A DNA stretch of 64,000 nucleotides from Trichoplax adhaerens (taxonomy: Eukaryota > Placozoa > Uniplacotomia > Trichoplacea > Trichoplacidae). The position numbers were made by a program, and so were the translations under genes. Shown here piece by piece: positions 1-9,929 of this stretch. The notes beneath the pieces are model-generated. The model was not told the origin of the DNA, did not search any database, and saw only the letters and a list, made by a program, of their open reading frames with translations. How positions within the stretch are numbered: the stretch's first letter is position 1; the number at the start of each line of letters is the position of its first letter. Location of the stretch: NCBI RefSeq assembly GCF_000150275.1, contig NW_002060982.1, positions 111,479 through 175,478 of the forward strand, in the 5' to 3' direction.

Positions 1-574
1 GACTTCAGCGCTTTATTATTACCAAACTAATAGCGGTCAGATGCTAATGCTGAACTGCAATACGCTTTCATATCTAGTGCTCAATCTATCCAATTCAAGT
101 GAGGGTGTTTTATGTGATGATTATCATAGCAACGTAATAATACGATATGAATTATTAATGAAAATCACCTTACGGCTATTATATACCCATCTGCTGAGTC
201 ATGATTATGGTCCACTTTCCTTGTAACCTGATTGGCTGATTAAAATTGATTAATTCTGGCTAATGCATATTGATATAATGATAATGGCTGTAAAACGATA
301 AGGTTATATAAAATGTTATATTGTGCTGATATAGTACTAGTTATGGACTTTAGAGAAAATTCTTTAAAGTTTATTATGTTCATTGTGAAATTATGTTGTT
401 ATCGCTAGACTATTGATTAGCATATTTAATTAATTATCCCTAAGCTATATAAGGAGTTCTCTGCATGTAAAACAGCAAAGAGAACAGATCAGTTGCTCAT
501 TCATTTGACTAACTAACAAATTATCAATTTTCCTAAGTACCATACTCGTTCGATATTTTCCAAAAGTCGTGAAC
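1..574. other. 5' flank of the first GST gene
   Basis: A+T-rich DNA upstream of the first GST gene. Apart from the TATA box at 446-453 I see no coding signal. A 61-codon open frame at 41-226 has no recognisable content and is expected by chance at this base composition. Confidence 0.6.
446..453 (+). promoter_or_regulatory. TATA box of GST copy 1
   Basis: TATATAAG lies about 120 bases before the ATG at 575. With initiation about 30 bases downstream this predicts a 5' UTR of roughly 90-100 bases. Similar TATA boxes precede three other GST copies, which supports the call. Confidence 0.55.
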
Positions 575-1301
575 ATGGCTCAATTCTTAGGAAAAGGAAG
601 TCCGCGTCCTCCTAAAACCAGCAAAGTTCGGTTGTATTGCTCACGTTTCGATCCTTTCACCGCTGGCCTCCGCTATGTTTTAAGAGAAAAAGGTGTTGAA
701 TTTGAGAATATTTACATCGACACTCACAACGACACAGCTGAATGGTACAAAGACATCAATCCAACTGGTGAAATCCCCGTGTGTGGAGATCGGAGATGAA
801 GCTATTCCTGAAACTTTCATCATCTATGACTACCTGGAAGCTAAATTTCCTAGTGTGAAGACTCAACATACTGGTAATGCTTACAAATGGGCAAAAGATC
901 GATTGTTTGCAACTCGCATCTCGCAAAATTTGGCACCTAAAATTGGTGGACTTGTCAAGGAACCTGAAAAAAACTTCAGTGAAATTGCTACCAAATTGAA
1001 GACTGTTAATTCTATCTTGAGTAAGCGTGGCACAGATTATATTGGTGGTTCAAGCCCAAACTATGCCGATTATTACCTTTGGGGCTGGGTTGAATTAATA
1101 CCTGCAATAAAAGCTGCCCATAATTTGAAGTTTGATTTGGATCGTGAAGAGTATAAACATTACTGGGCATGGATCTCTCGCATGGATAAGAACAAGCACA
1201 TTGAACAAGATCGTATCGATCGCAAAGTTAACTTAAAGTTACGTACTGAATTTTTCAAATCTGTCATTGCCGGAAAACCTAATGTACTCGTTGGATTGTA
1301 A
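575..1301 (+). CDS. Omega-class GST-like protein, copy 1, with one frameshift
   Basis: A cytosolic glutathione S-transferase-like protein in one exon. I start at the ATG at 575; the open frame reaches back to a GTG at 569, which is not a plausible eukaryotic start. The N-terminal thioredoxin fold reads RLYCSRFDPF, then INPTGEIP (the cis-Pro loop), then PETFIIYDYLE, the glutathione-binding Glu-Thr/Ser. The helical C-terminal domain carries GGSSPNYADYYLWGW and ends VGL, as omega GSTs end. The frame breaks near 779: compared with the other copies one G is extra before the codons for Cys-Val-Glu, so the first frame stops at 797-799 while the rest of the protein continues in the next frame to 1301. 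Everything after the break is well conserved, so this is either a very recent pseudogene or a sequence error. Asp26 replaces the omega catalytic Cys. Confidence 0.85.
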
Positions 1302-2930
1302 CGTAAAAGAGTTTTATGCGATATTCATATACGGAAATTCTGAATAAAACATTAGTTTTAAATATACCTATTTTAAAAGCTAATCATACGTATCTTGTAT
1401 GCTGATACGTATATAATCGTTACAATATATTAGTAATAATAATTAATCACAGGTTTATGTACCTCGTAGGTTCAGATGAATTTCAGGTGTAAATTTTCTA
1501 CGAAACATTTTATAGAGACCTATTTTAATTGCAAAAACTTCAACGTTGTTCGATTATTAAAAATTGACTTAATGTTAATTAGCTTCATATTTATTCATTT
1601 AAACTTTGACATCGTAAATAAAACTACTAGTTATTGAAGTACGTAACACATCATGTCTTGTTCCTGAATCCAATTATACTTAGTCATGCATTAGTAAAGA
1701 ACATAAAGCCTACCATGGTAGTTAGAGCTACAGGTAGCCCTAGTTCTAAGGCAACTGATAAGAGCTAATGGCTAATACTGTACGCACACATGCAGTTACT
1801 ACAATACAATAATCAGCAAAGTATCGCATCCGCACGTGCCCGGGTATGCACACTAAAGATTAAAAAGCTCCTTAAAATTCTTAACATAGAATTAAAGACT
1901 ACATTTTATATGTATTAGATAGTGCCATGTAGTTTATCGTGCTTCTTAAGCAGTGATTTTTTATTCGTAACTGGTTATTGGATGACCGTTGTGAAAACAT
2001 TGTGCAAAATCCATTTGCAGAATTTTTCCAGGAAGACAAATTGTAAAATTTAGCTCCTCGGCTCTGAAGTCAGATTCATATTTTATGATATGCACGTAAA
2101 CAAGGTTAGAAATACTGTACTTTACTACTGTATATACTTCAACTGCTTATGAGGGCAGTCTAATAGGATAGGTCATAAGATAGATACCGATAGATATCGT
2201 GTTCTGCCATCATAGCATCGTGATATTGCTATTGCTTTATTTACAGATTTTGTAAAGTAAATCGAATTAATTATTTTATACTCAATCATTCATCTACTTT
2301 ATTAATGGGTTACTCACTTAACATGCAACGTTAGATTTCTTTCGATGCTTAAAAGTAAACCGCAGTATATGTCTAACGACTGGCACAATGCATAAGAGGG
2401 TAATTAAGGAGGCGCCTGATGATTATACCCTAATCGACATCTCCTTTACTCATGTATCTGCTGATTAGTACCGTGCCTAGAGCCAAGCTCAAGAGATATT
2501 CAAAAATCTGCTGTACTCAAACCGTGAAACAGAGATTAAGAGGTTTTGCAATCTTTATAACCGATTAAATGAGCTATCCATGTCCCATTTATATTCACAA
2601 AATTTCTGACCAAACGCTAATATCAATAAGCATACCAACACTATCGATAATTTCATTTTTAAACCTTTTATTGGCTGTATCTCATCAAATGCTTCCCACC
2701 TATGACAAAATTATTTTCCGGCGTTACATATCTGCAAATGCTATCCAATCCAACCAACGTGGTGCATTAGTTACTAGTTTACATGTATCGATTAGGAGAA
2801 CGACATACAAGTAAATCTGCAAGCTAAACTAATAATAAAACAGCTAATGTCATGCGCATCTTTCCAAATTCATACGTCTTAAAAAATTGACATCATGAGT
2901 AAAGAATCACTGCAAGCATTTTTGTCATCG
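1302..2930. other. Intergenic spacer between convergent GST copies 1 and 2
   Basis: 1.6 kb with no recognisable gene. Parts (about 1660-1860 and 2340-2560) are less A+T-rich than most of the window's non-coding DNA but hold no long open frame with a family match. The 81-codon frame at 2569-2814 is not recognisable. Confidence 0.55.
1343..1348 (+). terminator. Poly(A) signal of GST copy 1
   Basis: AATAAA 41 bases after the stop codon. A weak call on its own because the DNA is A+T-rich. Confidence 0.35.
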
Positions 2931-3653
2931 TTAAAGTCCAACTTTCATATTTGGGCTCCCAGCCTTGACCGTTTTCAAGTATTCAGTTCGAGTTTGAAAG
3001 TTAACCTTACGATCAACACGGTCTTGTTCAATATGTTTATCTTTATCCATTCGGAAAACCCACGCAAAATAATTCTTGTAAGCTTTATCATTGTGGATGT
3101 CAATTTTTAGATCATGAGCGGCTTTCAACGATGGAATCACTTCAACCCAAGCAAACAAATAATAATCTGCATAATTTGGTTTATCGCCACCGATATAATC
3201 TGTTCCTCGCATTCCTAAAATCTCATCTACCTTTTTTAATTTTGCAAGGAGATCATCGACATTATCATTGGGATTTTTAAGGCAGCCAGTAATCTTTGGC
3301 ACTACATTTTGCTTAAATCGAGTGACAAATAAGCGATCTTTGCTCCACTTGTAAGCATCCCCAGTTCGTTGCATTTTTACTTGTGGAAATTTAGCTTCCA
3401 AGTAGTCGTGGATGATCATACTTTCAGGGATCACCTCATCCCCACACTCTACGCAAGGAATCTCACCGGTTGGGTTGATGTCGTTATACCATTCGGGCTT
3501 ATCTTGTAGGTTAATATAACAATCTTCGAAATCAATACCTTTAGCTCGTAAAACATATCGAAGAGATGCACTATATGGATCAAATCGTGAGGAATATAAT
3601 CTTACTTTGGATGACTTTGCTGGACGTGAAGTTGATTTATCCAAGAATGACAT
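2931..3653 (-). CDS. Omega-class GST-like protein, copy 2
   Basis: Intact 240-residue single-exon gene, close to the 241 residues typical of omega GSTs. The ATG at 3653 starts MSFLDKS. The thioredoxin-like domain holds RLYSSRFDPYS at residues 18-28, KPEWYNDINPTGEIPCVE at 52-69 (Pro66 is the predicted cis-Pro) and Glu77-Ser78, the glutathione gamma-glutamyl contact. The all-helical domain has GGDKPNYADYYLFAW and the C-terminus is MKVGL. Asp25 stands where human GSTO1 has its active-site Cys32 (RFCP in omega, RFDP here), so thiol transfer and dehydroascorbate reduction by the usual mechanism are not expected. What it does instead is unknown; ordinary conjugation, ligand binding or a structural role are possible. 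It is divergent to copy 3 and convergent with copy 1. Confidence 0.95.
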   Translation of the reverse strand: MSFLDKSTSRPAKSSKVRLYSSRFDPYSASLRYVLRAKGIDFEDCYINLQDKPEWYNDINPTGEIPCVECGDEVIPESMIIHDYLEAKFPQVKMQRTGDAYKWSKDRLFVTRFKQNVVPKITGCLKNPNDNVDDLLAKLKKVDEILGMRGTDYIGGDKPNYADYYLFAWVEVIPSLKAAHDLKIDIHNDKAYKNYFAWVFRMDKDKHIEQDRVDRKVNFQTRTEYLKTVKAGSPNMKVGL

Positions 3654-3759
3654 GCTGTTGATTTGTTATTTATTTCCTATTACTGTAGCTCAAATCACGA
3701 ATTTTTGGCACGTCGTCGTACTTATTGGAGGAAAAGGAAGATTTGCCAATTCGAAGCTC

Positions 3760-3767
3760 TTTTTATA
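3760..3767 (-). promoter_or_regulatory. TATA box of GST copy 2
   Basis: TATAAAAA on the minus strand, 107 bases upstream of the ATG at 3653, which predicts a 5' UTR of about 80 bases. It is embedded in the local TACAGTACTGTA repeats. Confidence 0.55.
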
Positions 3768-4560
3768 CAGTACTGTCTGTCGCCCCTTGCTACTGTACTG
3801 TACGCATTTATAGTATAAATTCAATTTTATACAGTCAATAAGTATAGTTCAAATAAAATCGAATATATCATTAAACATGTGATAGCGAATATGAAAGGCA
3901 TGCGCTATGCAGTAAAATAAAATAAAATAAGTAAATAAATGGATAAAATAAATAACTTGCTGTTAATAATAAAATTTAATTTATGTCATTTATTTATTTA
4001 CTGTTAATAAGAATACAGTTATAGCACAGTAAACTACAATTTACAGCACGGTTTAATCAGATCACTATAACAAACCTATACAGTACATACTGGTTGAAAG
4101 CTGTTCAGCACTATTGTGTGGCCTTCACTAGGTCTTGAAGTTTTTAAGCGATTTGTATTATTAAATTTAGTTAAAATTTCACTTAAAGAGATCCTTACAA
4201 CCTAAAACACTTGTTGTTTTATTTATTTACAGTTTATTAATTTTACTGAAGAAGTAGTGGAGTTATTTTATCCTCTTGAAGGTTTCTATTAATGCAAACC
4301 ACCAAGTCCTCGAAAAATGCCAACTCGTGTGTACAACTCACACAGTGATAGTAATAGCAGGGCAGTCGGACTCTACAATGACTGAAGATGGGTCGAGTAG
4401 TCTCTGCTATTAGACATGATTAAGGAAAGAGAGAAGGACGGAAAACTGGTTTTCACCCATATTGGACAGCTGGACAATGGACAGCGTACTGTAGTCCATG
4501 ATACAGCACGGTTGCTCCAGCTTAAAACATACAGTACACTCAGTGAGTACAGTAGATAGT

Positions 4561-4587
4561 GCAAAGGGTGACCAACAGTCCCTTTGC
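4561..4587. repeat. Perfect 8-bp inverted repeat
   Basis: GCAAAGGG (4561-4568) and CCCTTTGC (4580-4587) are exact reverse complements around an 11-base loop, about 220 bases before the start of GST copy 3. It could be an operator-like palindrome or a chance hairpin. Confidence 0.6.
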
Positions 4588-4805
4588 AAAAACATCGAAG
4601 TGGAGTATTTTGCTGGTCACTTTACTATGCCAGGAAACTGGAACCGTAAACTATATTAGACAGTACTGTAGAGTACTGTAGACTTCACAAGTGGAACATT
4701 TAGGATCAATCTCTATAGTACAGTTTCTGCAAAACAGGACGGTCGAGAAAAATAGGATTCGTTTTAGTGTAAGTTGGAAGAAAACGATAGCGAGTCCTTC
4801 ACAAA

Positions 4806-5531
4806 ATGGCTCAAATCCAGTTGCTAACGAAAGGAAGTGAACGGCCACCTAAATCTTCCAAAGTACGCTTATATGGTGCACGATTTGACACTCACAGCGC
4901 CGGAATTCGCTATGTACTGCGCGATAAAGGGATCGATTTCGAAGATGTATACATACATACCTTCGTCAAACCCGAATGGTATGAGGATATTAATCCGGTA
5001 GGTAAAATTCCTTGTGTGGAATACGGCGATGAAATTGTTCCTGAAACCTTTGTAATCTATGATTACCTGGAGGAAAAATTTCCAAGTAAAGGCTCTCAGC
5101 AAATGGATGCATACAAAAGAAGTATGGATAGAGTGTTCATGGTACGATGTGCTGAATTTTTAACACCTAAAATTATCGACTGTATGAAAAATGCAAAGGA
5201 TAATCTTGCAAGCTTAGAGCAAGCCTTATTAAAAGTCAATGATATCTTGCTTAAGCGAGGTACTCATTATTTTGGTGGCTCTAGTCCAAACTACGTTGAT
5301 TACTACTTATGGAGTTGGGTAGAAGTCATGCCGGTGATGATTGGGCTTCATGGAGTAAAACTGGAATTGGATAAAGAGAAATACACAACCTATTTGGCTT
5401 GGATCGACCGCATGGATAAGAACGAACACGTTGAAAAGGATCGCTTAGAACGTAAAGTCAATTTTGAGACCAGAACAGAATATTTAAAATCCCTTTTAGC
5501 TGGTCGTCCAAATCCAACTATTGGGCTTTAA
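4806..5531 (+). CDS. Omega-class GST-like protein, copy 3
   Basis: Intact 241-residue single-exon gene starting MAQIQLLTKGSE at the ATG at 4806. Domain order as in its neighbours: RLYGARFDTHSAGIR at residues 21-35, NPVGKIPCVE (cis-Pro loop), PETFVIYDYLE (glutathione-binding Glu-Thr), then the helical domain with GGSSPNYVDYYLWSW and the C-terminus TIGL. Asp28 replaces the omega catalytic Cys, and here the following Pro is also changed, to Thr, making this the most altered active-site loop among the intact copies. No clear TATA box lies upstream. It is head-to-head with copy 2 and tail-to-tail with copy 4. Confidence 0.95.
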   Translation: MAQIQLLTKGSERPPKSSKVRLYGARFDTHSAGIRYVLRDKGIDFEDVYIHTFVKPEWYEDINPVGKIPCVEYGDEIVPETFVIYDYLEEKFPSKGSQQMDAYKRSMDRVFMVRCAEFLTPKIIDCMKNAKDNLASLEQALLKVNDILLKRGTHYFGGSSPNYVDYYLWSWVEVMPVMIGLHGVKLELDKEKYTTYLAWIDRMDKNEHVEKDRLERKVNFETRTEYLKSLLAGRPNPTIGL

Positions 5532-6364
5532 TTAGTGGCGAAAGTTTCAGTGTGCTATCTTATTGTATGTTTTCATAGGAAATTGATTTAAAAGATTTAC
5601 AGTAAGAGTGTACAGCATGTAAAAATGTAACAGGATCAACTTGCAAGAACGACCCTCCATGCAATCCAGTAGATGGATTGTGCATAACTTGATACGTGGC
5701 ACATATTTCGATTTTGAGATATCTCTACTCTCTTAAACTGTGTGTTTTCTAGAAAGTAAACTAAATTTATGGTTAAATCGTGTGATGATTTTTAAAACGC
5801 CTATGTTTTAATTTTTGAAAGTGGTGGTACTGTGCGGCGAAGTCATTTGTATGCATTATTTTCGAAAATAAGTAATATTATATTGGAATCGAACTAACAT
5901 CCCCTTGAAAACAGTTACATAAAGTCGTGAAAGTTTATAAATTAGCACAAGTGATTCAGAAAAATACGTGCAATTAGGTTGTCACTAGTGCTGCGTAGTA
6001 TCGGCATTTGCTACTAACATTACTGTATGTATACTTTAAGAATTCAGTACTTAATCAAGAGGTACATGTACTGTATCACTACGGGTCTGTGTGTTTTACC
6101 GTTAGGACTCGCAATCAGGTATACATTTTTTACTCTTAATTCAATAATAAAATTTATTAACAACCTGGATGATAATATGGAATACAGCTATAGTAAAGCA
6201 GCATTCACTGCAACAACAGTGACATTATTAATTGACAAACGGAAATTGCATACGCAATACTGAGCGAATTTAATTAGTTAATTTTCCTTCAAGATGAGCT
6301 CAGAAATCAATTATTTTACATGGTATATATCAGTTAGGTCTCCGAACTATCCCGATTTACAGGC
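5532..6364. other. Spacer between convergent GST copies 3 and 4
   Basis: 0.8 kb of A+T-rich DNA. One 78-codon frame (6027-6263) has no recognisable content. I see nothing else that I can support. Confidence 0.55.
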
Positions 6365-7081
6365 TTACAGCCCAACCTTAACATCCGGAGATCCTGCAAG
6401 TACAGTTTTAAAGAAGGCAGTGCGGTTCTTTAAATCAGCTTTATGAGTAGCTCGATCATTCTCAACGTTCTTGTCCTTATCCATGCGCATAACCCAAGCC
6501 CAGTAATTGCTGTATTCATTCTTATCCAACTCAAATTTCAAATCATGAGCTCCTTTCAAAGCTGGAAGTAGCTCTACCCATCCGAACAAGAAATAATCAG
6601 CAAAGTTAGGACTAGCTCCACCTAGATAGTCGGTACCACGTTTGCCCATAATGCCATCAATGATCTTCAAGACCTTGGTGACTTCTTCAAGGTTATCATT
6701 TGGATTTTTAACACAGCCGGTAATTTTTGGAGTAAGATATTCCTTGGTATGAGCTACAAATATCTTGTCTTGAGCCTTCTTGTACGGATCAGTTGGTTGG
6801 GTCTTTACCTGAGGATATCTATCTTCTAGATAATCGTAGATAACGGACGTTTCTGATACGACTTCGTCGCCAGTCTCCAAGCATGGTATATGACCGGTGG
6901 GATTGACCTCCTTGTACCATTCAGGCTTGTTATGGACATCGACGTAAGCATATTCATAGTCGATGCCTTTTGCACCCAATACAAAACGAATTCCAGCACT
7001 ATAAGGATCAAATCGCGAAGTGTACAGTCGCGGCTTCGATGATTTTGCTGGACGTTGACTATCTTTGCCCAAGAATGACAT
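6365..7081 (-). CDS. Omega-class GST-like protein, copy 4
   Basis: Intact 238-residue single-exon gene. I start at the ATG at 7081 (MSFLGKDSQRP). The open frame runs further upstream to 7183, but that extension begins with GTG, is hydrophobic and unlike its paralogues, and lies between the TATA box and the expected transcript start, so it is rejected. Motifs: RLYTSRFDPYSAGIR, NPTGHIPCLE, SETSVIYDYLE, GGASPNFADYFLFGW and C-terminal VKVGL. Asp25 replaces the catalytic Cys of omega GSTs. It is most like copy 5, with which it is divergently arranged. Confidence 0.95.
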   Translation of the reverse strand: MSFLGKDSQRPAKSSKPRLYTSRFDPYSAGIRFVLGAKGIDYEYAYVDVHNKPEWYKEVNPTGHIPCLETGDEVVSETSVIYDYLEDRYPQVKTQPTDPYKKAQDKIFVAHTKEYLTPKITGCVKNPNDNLEEVTKVLKIIDGIMGKRGTDYLGGASPNFADYFLFGWVELLPALKGAHDLKFELDKNEYSNYWAWVMRMDKDKNVENDRATHKADLKNRTAFFKTVLAGSPDVKVGL

Positions 7082-7185
7082 ACTTTCAGAGTCGATTTCA
7101 AAGCGTGCACAGTACAACAAAAAGTAGACGAGCAAAACAAGGATTCCCGAGTTGGAACTTGAGCTCGTTCTGCAGCAAGACACGA

Positions 7186-7193
7186 TATTTATA
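7186..7193 (-). promoter_or_regulatory. TATA box of GST copy 4
   Basis: TATAAATA on the minus strand, 105 bases before the ATG at 7081. Its position decides the start codon: initiation near 7160 leaves the GTG at 7183 outside the transcript. Confidence 0.6.
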
Positions 7194-7775
7194 CTATCGG
7201 GGCTTTAAGTGGGCGGGATAAAGCGAACAGATAAGAATTTAGCGGGATAGACTGTCTGGTTTTGTACTTTATGCATATGCTACTATCCACAGAGCAGCAC
7301 GCTACAAACAATGGAACAGCGTGTAAATAGTACAGTTTTACAGAATCATATTTTCTAGCTACATTTTATTGAACAGCTACAATTCTAATGGTGAATAGTT
7401 TAGTCTCATGGGCATGTTAAGGATAGCAGCGTTTTTTTGAATAAATCCAAAAGCATAAACGGTAGATTGGTGTTGCGTTTGGTAAAGTACTTGAATGTAC
7501 CGTGTCCTAATATACAGTGAATATGACAATATACACATACACATGTAACGGTACCGTACTATATTTATTCGGAGGCGGATCTTTTAACTAGTAATATGGC
7601 AAGAATTAAATTAACATCGTACATGTTCGTGCAGCTCATTTGGAGAATAAAAGAGCTGTTGACACAAAAGTGCTGAATCATTATTATCTGCAAAATTCTT
7701 TCCACGCGATTGGCTACTGAATGCAAGACAATCAAAACATGAAATAGTTTACGATTAATAATAAGAATAAGAATA

Positions 7776-7799
7776 ACTAGTGCAAACTCCCGTCGCTTT
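7776..7799 (+). repeat. Dispersed 24-bp repeat, copy A
   Basis: This 24-base sequence, containing CTCCCGTCGCTTT, is the exact reverse complement of 38029-38052. Both copies are next to a GGTTTAC word. An exact 24-mer shared 30 kb apart is not expected by chance, so a dispersed repeat family is likely. Confidence 0.75.
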
Positions 7800-7830
7800 A
7801 CTGACGGTTTACGATAATGTGCTCATTTAA

Positions 7831-7910
7831 CAGAGGTTCAGTAACTTTATACCGTACCGTGTAGACCTGTCAGAGGTTCAGTAACTTTATATCGTGTACT
7901 GTGTACAGTA
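7831..7910 (+). repeat. 40-bp tandem duplication
   Basis: CAGAGGTTCAGTAACTTTAT occurs at 7831-7850 and again exactly at 7871-7890, with a diverged remainder of each 40-bp unit (ACCGTACCGTG against ATCGTGTACTG). Confidence 0.85.
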
Positions 7911-8470
7911 CTGTACTGTACTGTAATGTACTAATCGAGTTACTGTACAGTACAGTACGTCGTTTACCATTATTTTATTTTTTTCATGATATCTATTAAA
8001 TGGGCTATTTAATTACTTGTTTGCCCCTCGATGCTGTCGCGGACTGTCAACAAAAAGCCCAAGGATCTCTGAGGAGCATGTGCTCACAAATGGAAGCTAT
8101 AATAACGCCATTAAATTAAATTAATGTTGAATGTTAAAATTTGTAATATGCACTAACTCCATATACAGTATATGTACTATATATATATACCATATACACC
8201 ACTACAGTACGTGAATGTTTCAAGATTGCAAGTTGCAATTTCTTCAAATTGATCGCGCGCGCTACTGTGCTACTGCAATGTATAACATTTCAAATTTTAT
8301 TTTCAGTAAGTTATACACGCGTAGGCAATAAATAATAATATAAATAAATAATAATGTTAATAAGAATCATAACACTATAATAATTATTTATAACACACCG
8401 AAATTACAATGTAGGCGAATGTACCGACGTACTCTACATGTACAATACGTGTATTTATGTACTGTACTCG

Positions 8471-8478
8471 TATATAAA
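8471..8478 (+). promoter_or_regulatory. TATA box of GST copy 5
   Basis: TATATAAA 58 bases before the ATG at 8529, giving a predicted 5' UTR of only about 20-30 bases. Confidence 0.6.
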
Positions 8479-8528
8479 GAACAACAAAGTCTAACAAGTT
8501 TCATAATACCTAAAGTACGAATACAGTA

Positions 8529-9248
8529 ATGTCGCTTTTGAGCAAGGGAAGCCCACGTCCAGCTAAATCTTCCAAGCCGCGCTTGTACACGGCAAGATTT
8601 GATCCCTACAGTGCTGGAATACGTTTCCTTCTGAACAAAAAAGGGGTCGATTACGACTTTGTCTACATCAATATGCAAGACAAACCAGAATGGCTGGCAG
8701 ATATTAATCCTGCAGGTCAGATTCCTATAATGGAAATTGGTGATGAAATTGTCTGCGAAACGATTGTGATTTATGATTACTTAGAGGATAAGTTTCCTCA
8801 GGTCAAAACTCAGCCAACAGATCCTTACTTAAAAGCCAAAGATAAAATTTTTATAGATCATACTAAAGAATATTTAACCGGCAAGATAACTTCGATGGTT
8901 AAAAATCCAACACAAGAAAATATTGAGTATGTCTGCAGTGTCTTGAAATCGATCAATAAGATCATGGGCGAACGAGGAACTGATTTCCTCGGTGGTACCA
9001 GCCCAAATTTCGTTGATTACTATCTATGGGGATGGGTAGAATTACTTTCTGCCTTGAAAGCCGCTCATGAATTATCATTCGAATTGGATAAAGACGAGTA
9101 TAAGCATTATTGGGCATGGGTAATGAAAATGGACAAGGACCAACACATCAATAATGATCGTGAGACTCATAAGCTGAATCTAAAGTGTCGGACAGCATTC
9201 TTTAAATCTGTAATTAACGGATCACCCGATGTAAATGCTGGATTATAG
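8529..9248 (+). CDS. Omega-class GST-like protein, copy 5
   Basis: Intact 239-residue single-exon gene starting MSLLSKGSPRP. The thioredoxin-like domain has RLYTARFDPYSAGIRF (residues 19-34), NPAGQIPIME and CETIVIYDYLE. The helical domain has GGTSPNFVDYYLWGW and YWAWVMKMDKDQH, and it ends VNAGL. Asp25 replaces the catalytic Cys. By eye it is closest to copy 4, from which it is separated by a 1.45-kb divergent promoter region, which suggests an inverted duplication. Confidence 0.95.
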   Translation: MSLLSKGSPRPAKSSKPRLYTARFDPYSAGIRFLLNKKGVDYDFVYINMQDKPEWLADINPAGQIPIMEIGDEIVCETIVIYDYLEDKFPQVKTQPTDPYLKAKDKIFIDHTKEYLTGKITSMVKNPTQENIEYVCSVLKSINKIMGERGTDFLGGTSPNFVDYYLWGWVELLSALKAAHELSFELDKDEYKHYWAWVMKMDKDQHINNDRETHKLNLKCRTAFFKSVINGSPDVNAGL

Positions 9249-9929
9249 ACGTACTATCATGAATTTGGGATATTTGGAGATTAATTGACTGATCATCATT
9301 ATCATAGGTTATGGTCAAAATCGACAAATCTATATATATGACATATATACAGTACTAGTTCTAGTCTTTAGCAACAGTAAATATTTAATTCATTTTGCCT
9401 GTTGGAGATGGCCTGTACTGTATAATGTTGCATATTAATAGATTGCATGTGGGAGATCATCTGTAGAATTATATTATTCTTGAACTCAATTATATCAGGA
9501 CACGGTGATTTTTTCCAATGTCATATCTTTTCTGCTCGTTGTACATCAAGTTTTTGCTCAAATAAAGTCGATGCTTCTTCCCAAAAAGTTAATCAAGTAA
9601 CCTTGTTGCAATTGTTGTGTACAGTATGTTAGTGGAGGCATGATGGAGGTGTGTTGTACTGTACGGTGTACCTTGTACGCTGTTCACTACAGTAGTACCC
9701 TGGTCACCGCACCTGTCTACTGTACACAGTACTGCACAGTAGACAGGTATGGAGCACTGATTTACAGAAGGCAGCACTGTAGATCTTCTGTAAGTTTGAT
9801 GTAAATTGTTTACAGTCTGCATGAACTGCAATTGCATTGCAACCAAGTTGAGATGCGTTGGAACATGATCAAAAATTGGATTTGCTAATGCCATATTAGT
9901 GCACTAGCTACTGTATTCAAAATTGCATG
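9249..9929. other. Spacer between GST copies 5 and 6
   Basis: 0.7 kb with a perfect 13-bp-arm hairpin at 9711-9748 and a number of TACTGTA-type words. Open frames here (61 and 101 codons, the latter on the minus strand at 9589-9894) have no recognisable content, and the longer one spans the hairpin. Confidence 0.55.
9711..9748. repeat. Perfect hairpin with 13-bp arms
   Basis: ACCTGTCTACTGT (9711-9723) and ACAGTAGACAGGT (9736-9748) are exact reverse complements around a 12-base loop. The arms contain the local TACTGT/ACAGTA word. It may be a small palindromic element or a fold-back in RNA. Confidence 0.85.

Larger units (their letters stand above)
3654..4805. other. Divergent intergenic region between GST copies 2 and 3
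   Basis: 1.15 kb separating two divergently transcribed genes. It contains the TATA box for copy 2, an A+T-rich stretch with near-mirrored AAATAAA and TTTATTT runs (about 3910-4010), a block with more G+C at 4310-4640, many TACTGTA/ACAGTA words and the hairpin at 4561-4587. Several 60-65 codon open frames occur here on the minus strand but none resembles a family. Confidence 0.6.
7082..8528. other. Divergent intergenic region between GST copies 4 and 5
   Basis: 1.45 kb between head-to-head genes. It holds a TATA box for each gene, a 24-bp sequence that recurs inverted at 38029-38052, a 40-bp tandem duplication (7831-7910) followed by a dense run of TACTGTA/ACAGTAC words (about 7895-7960), and an A+T-rich stretch near 8160-8210. 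Confidence 0.65.

Noticed and set aside
7082-7183. N-terminal extension of GST copy 4 with a hydrophobic stretch, as a signal or membrane anchor
   Set aside because: The extension begins with GTG, is absent from the paralogues, and starts upstream of the transcript start predicted from the TATA box at 7186-7193.
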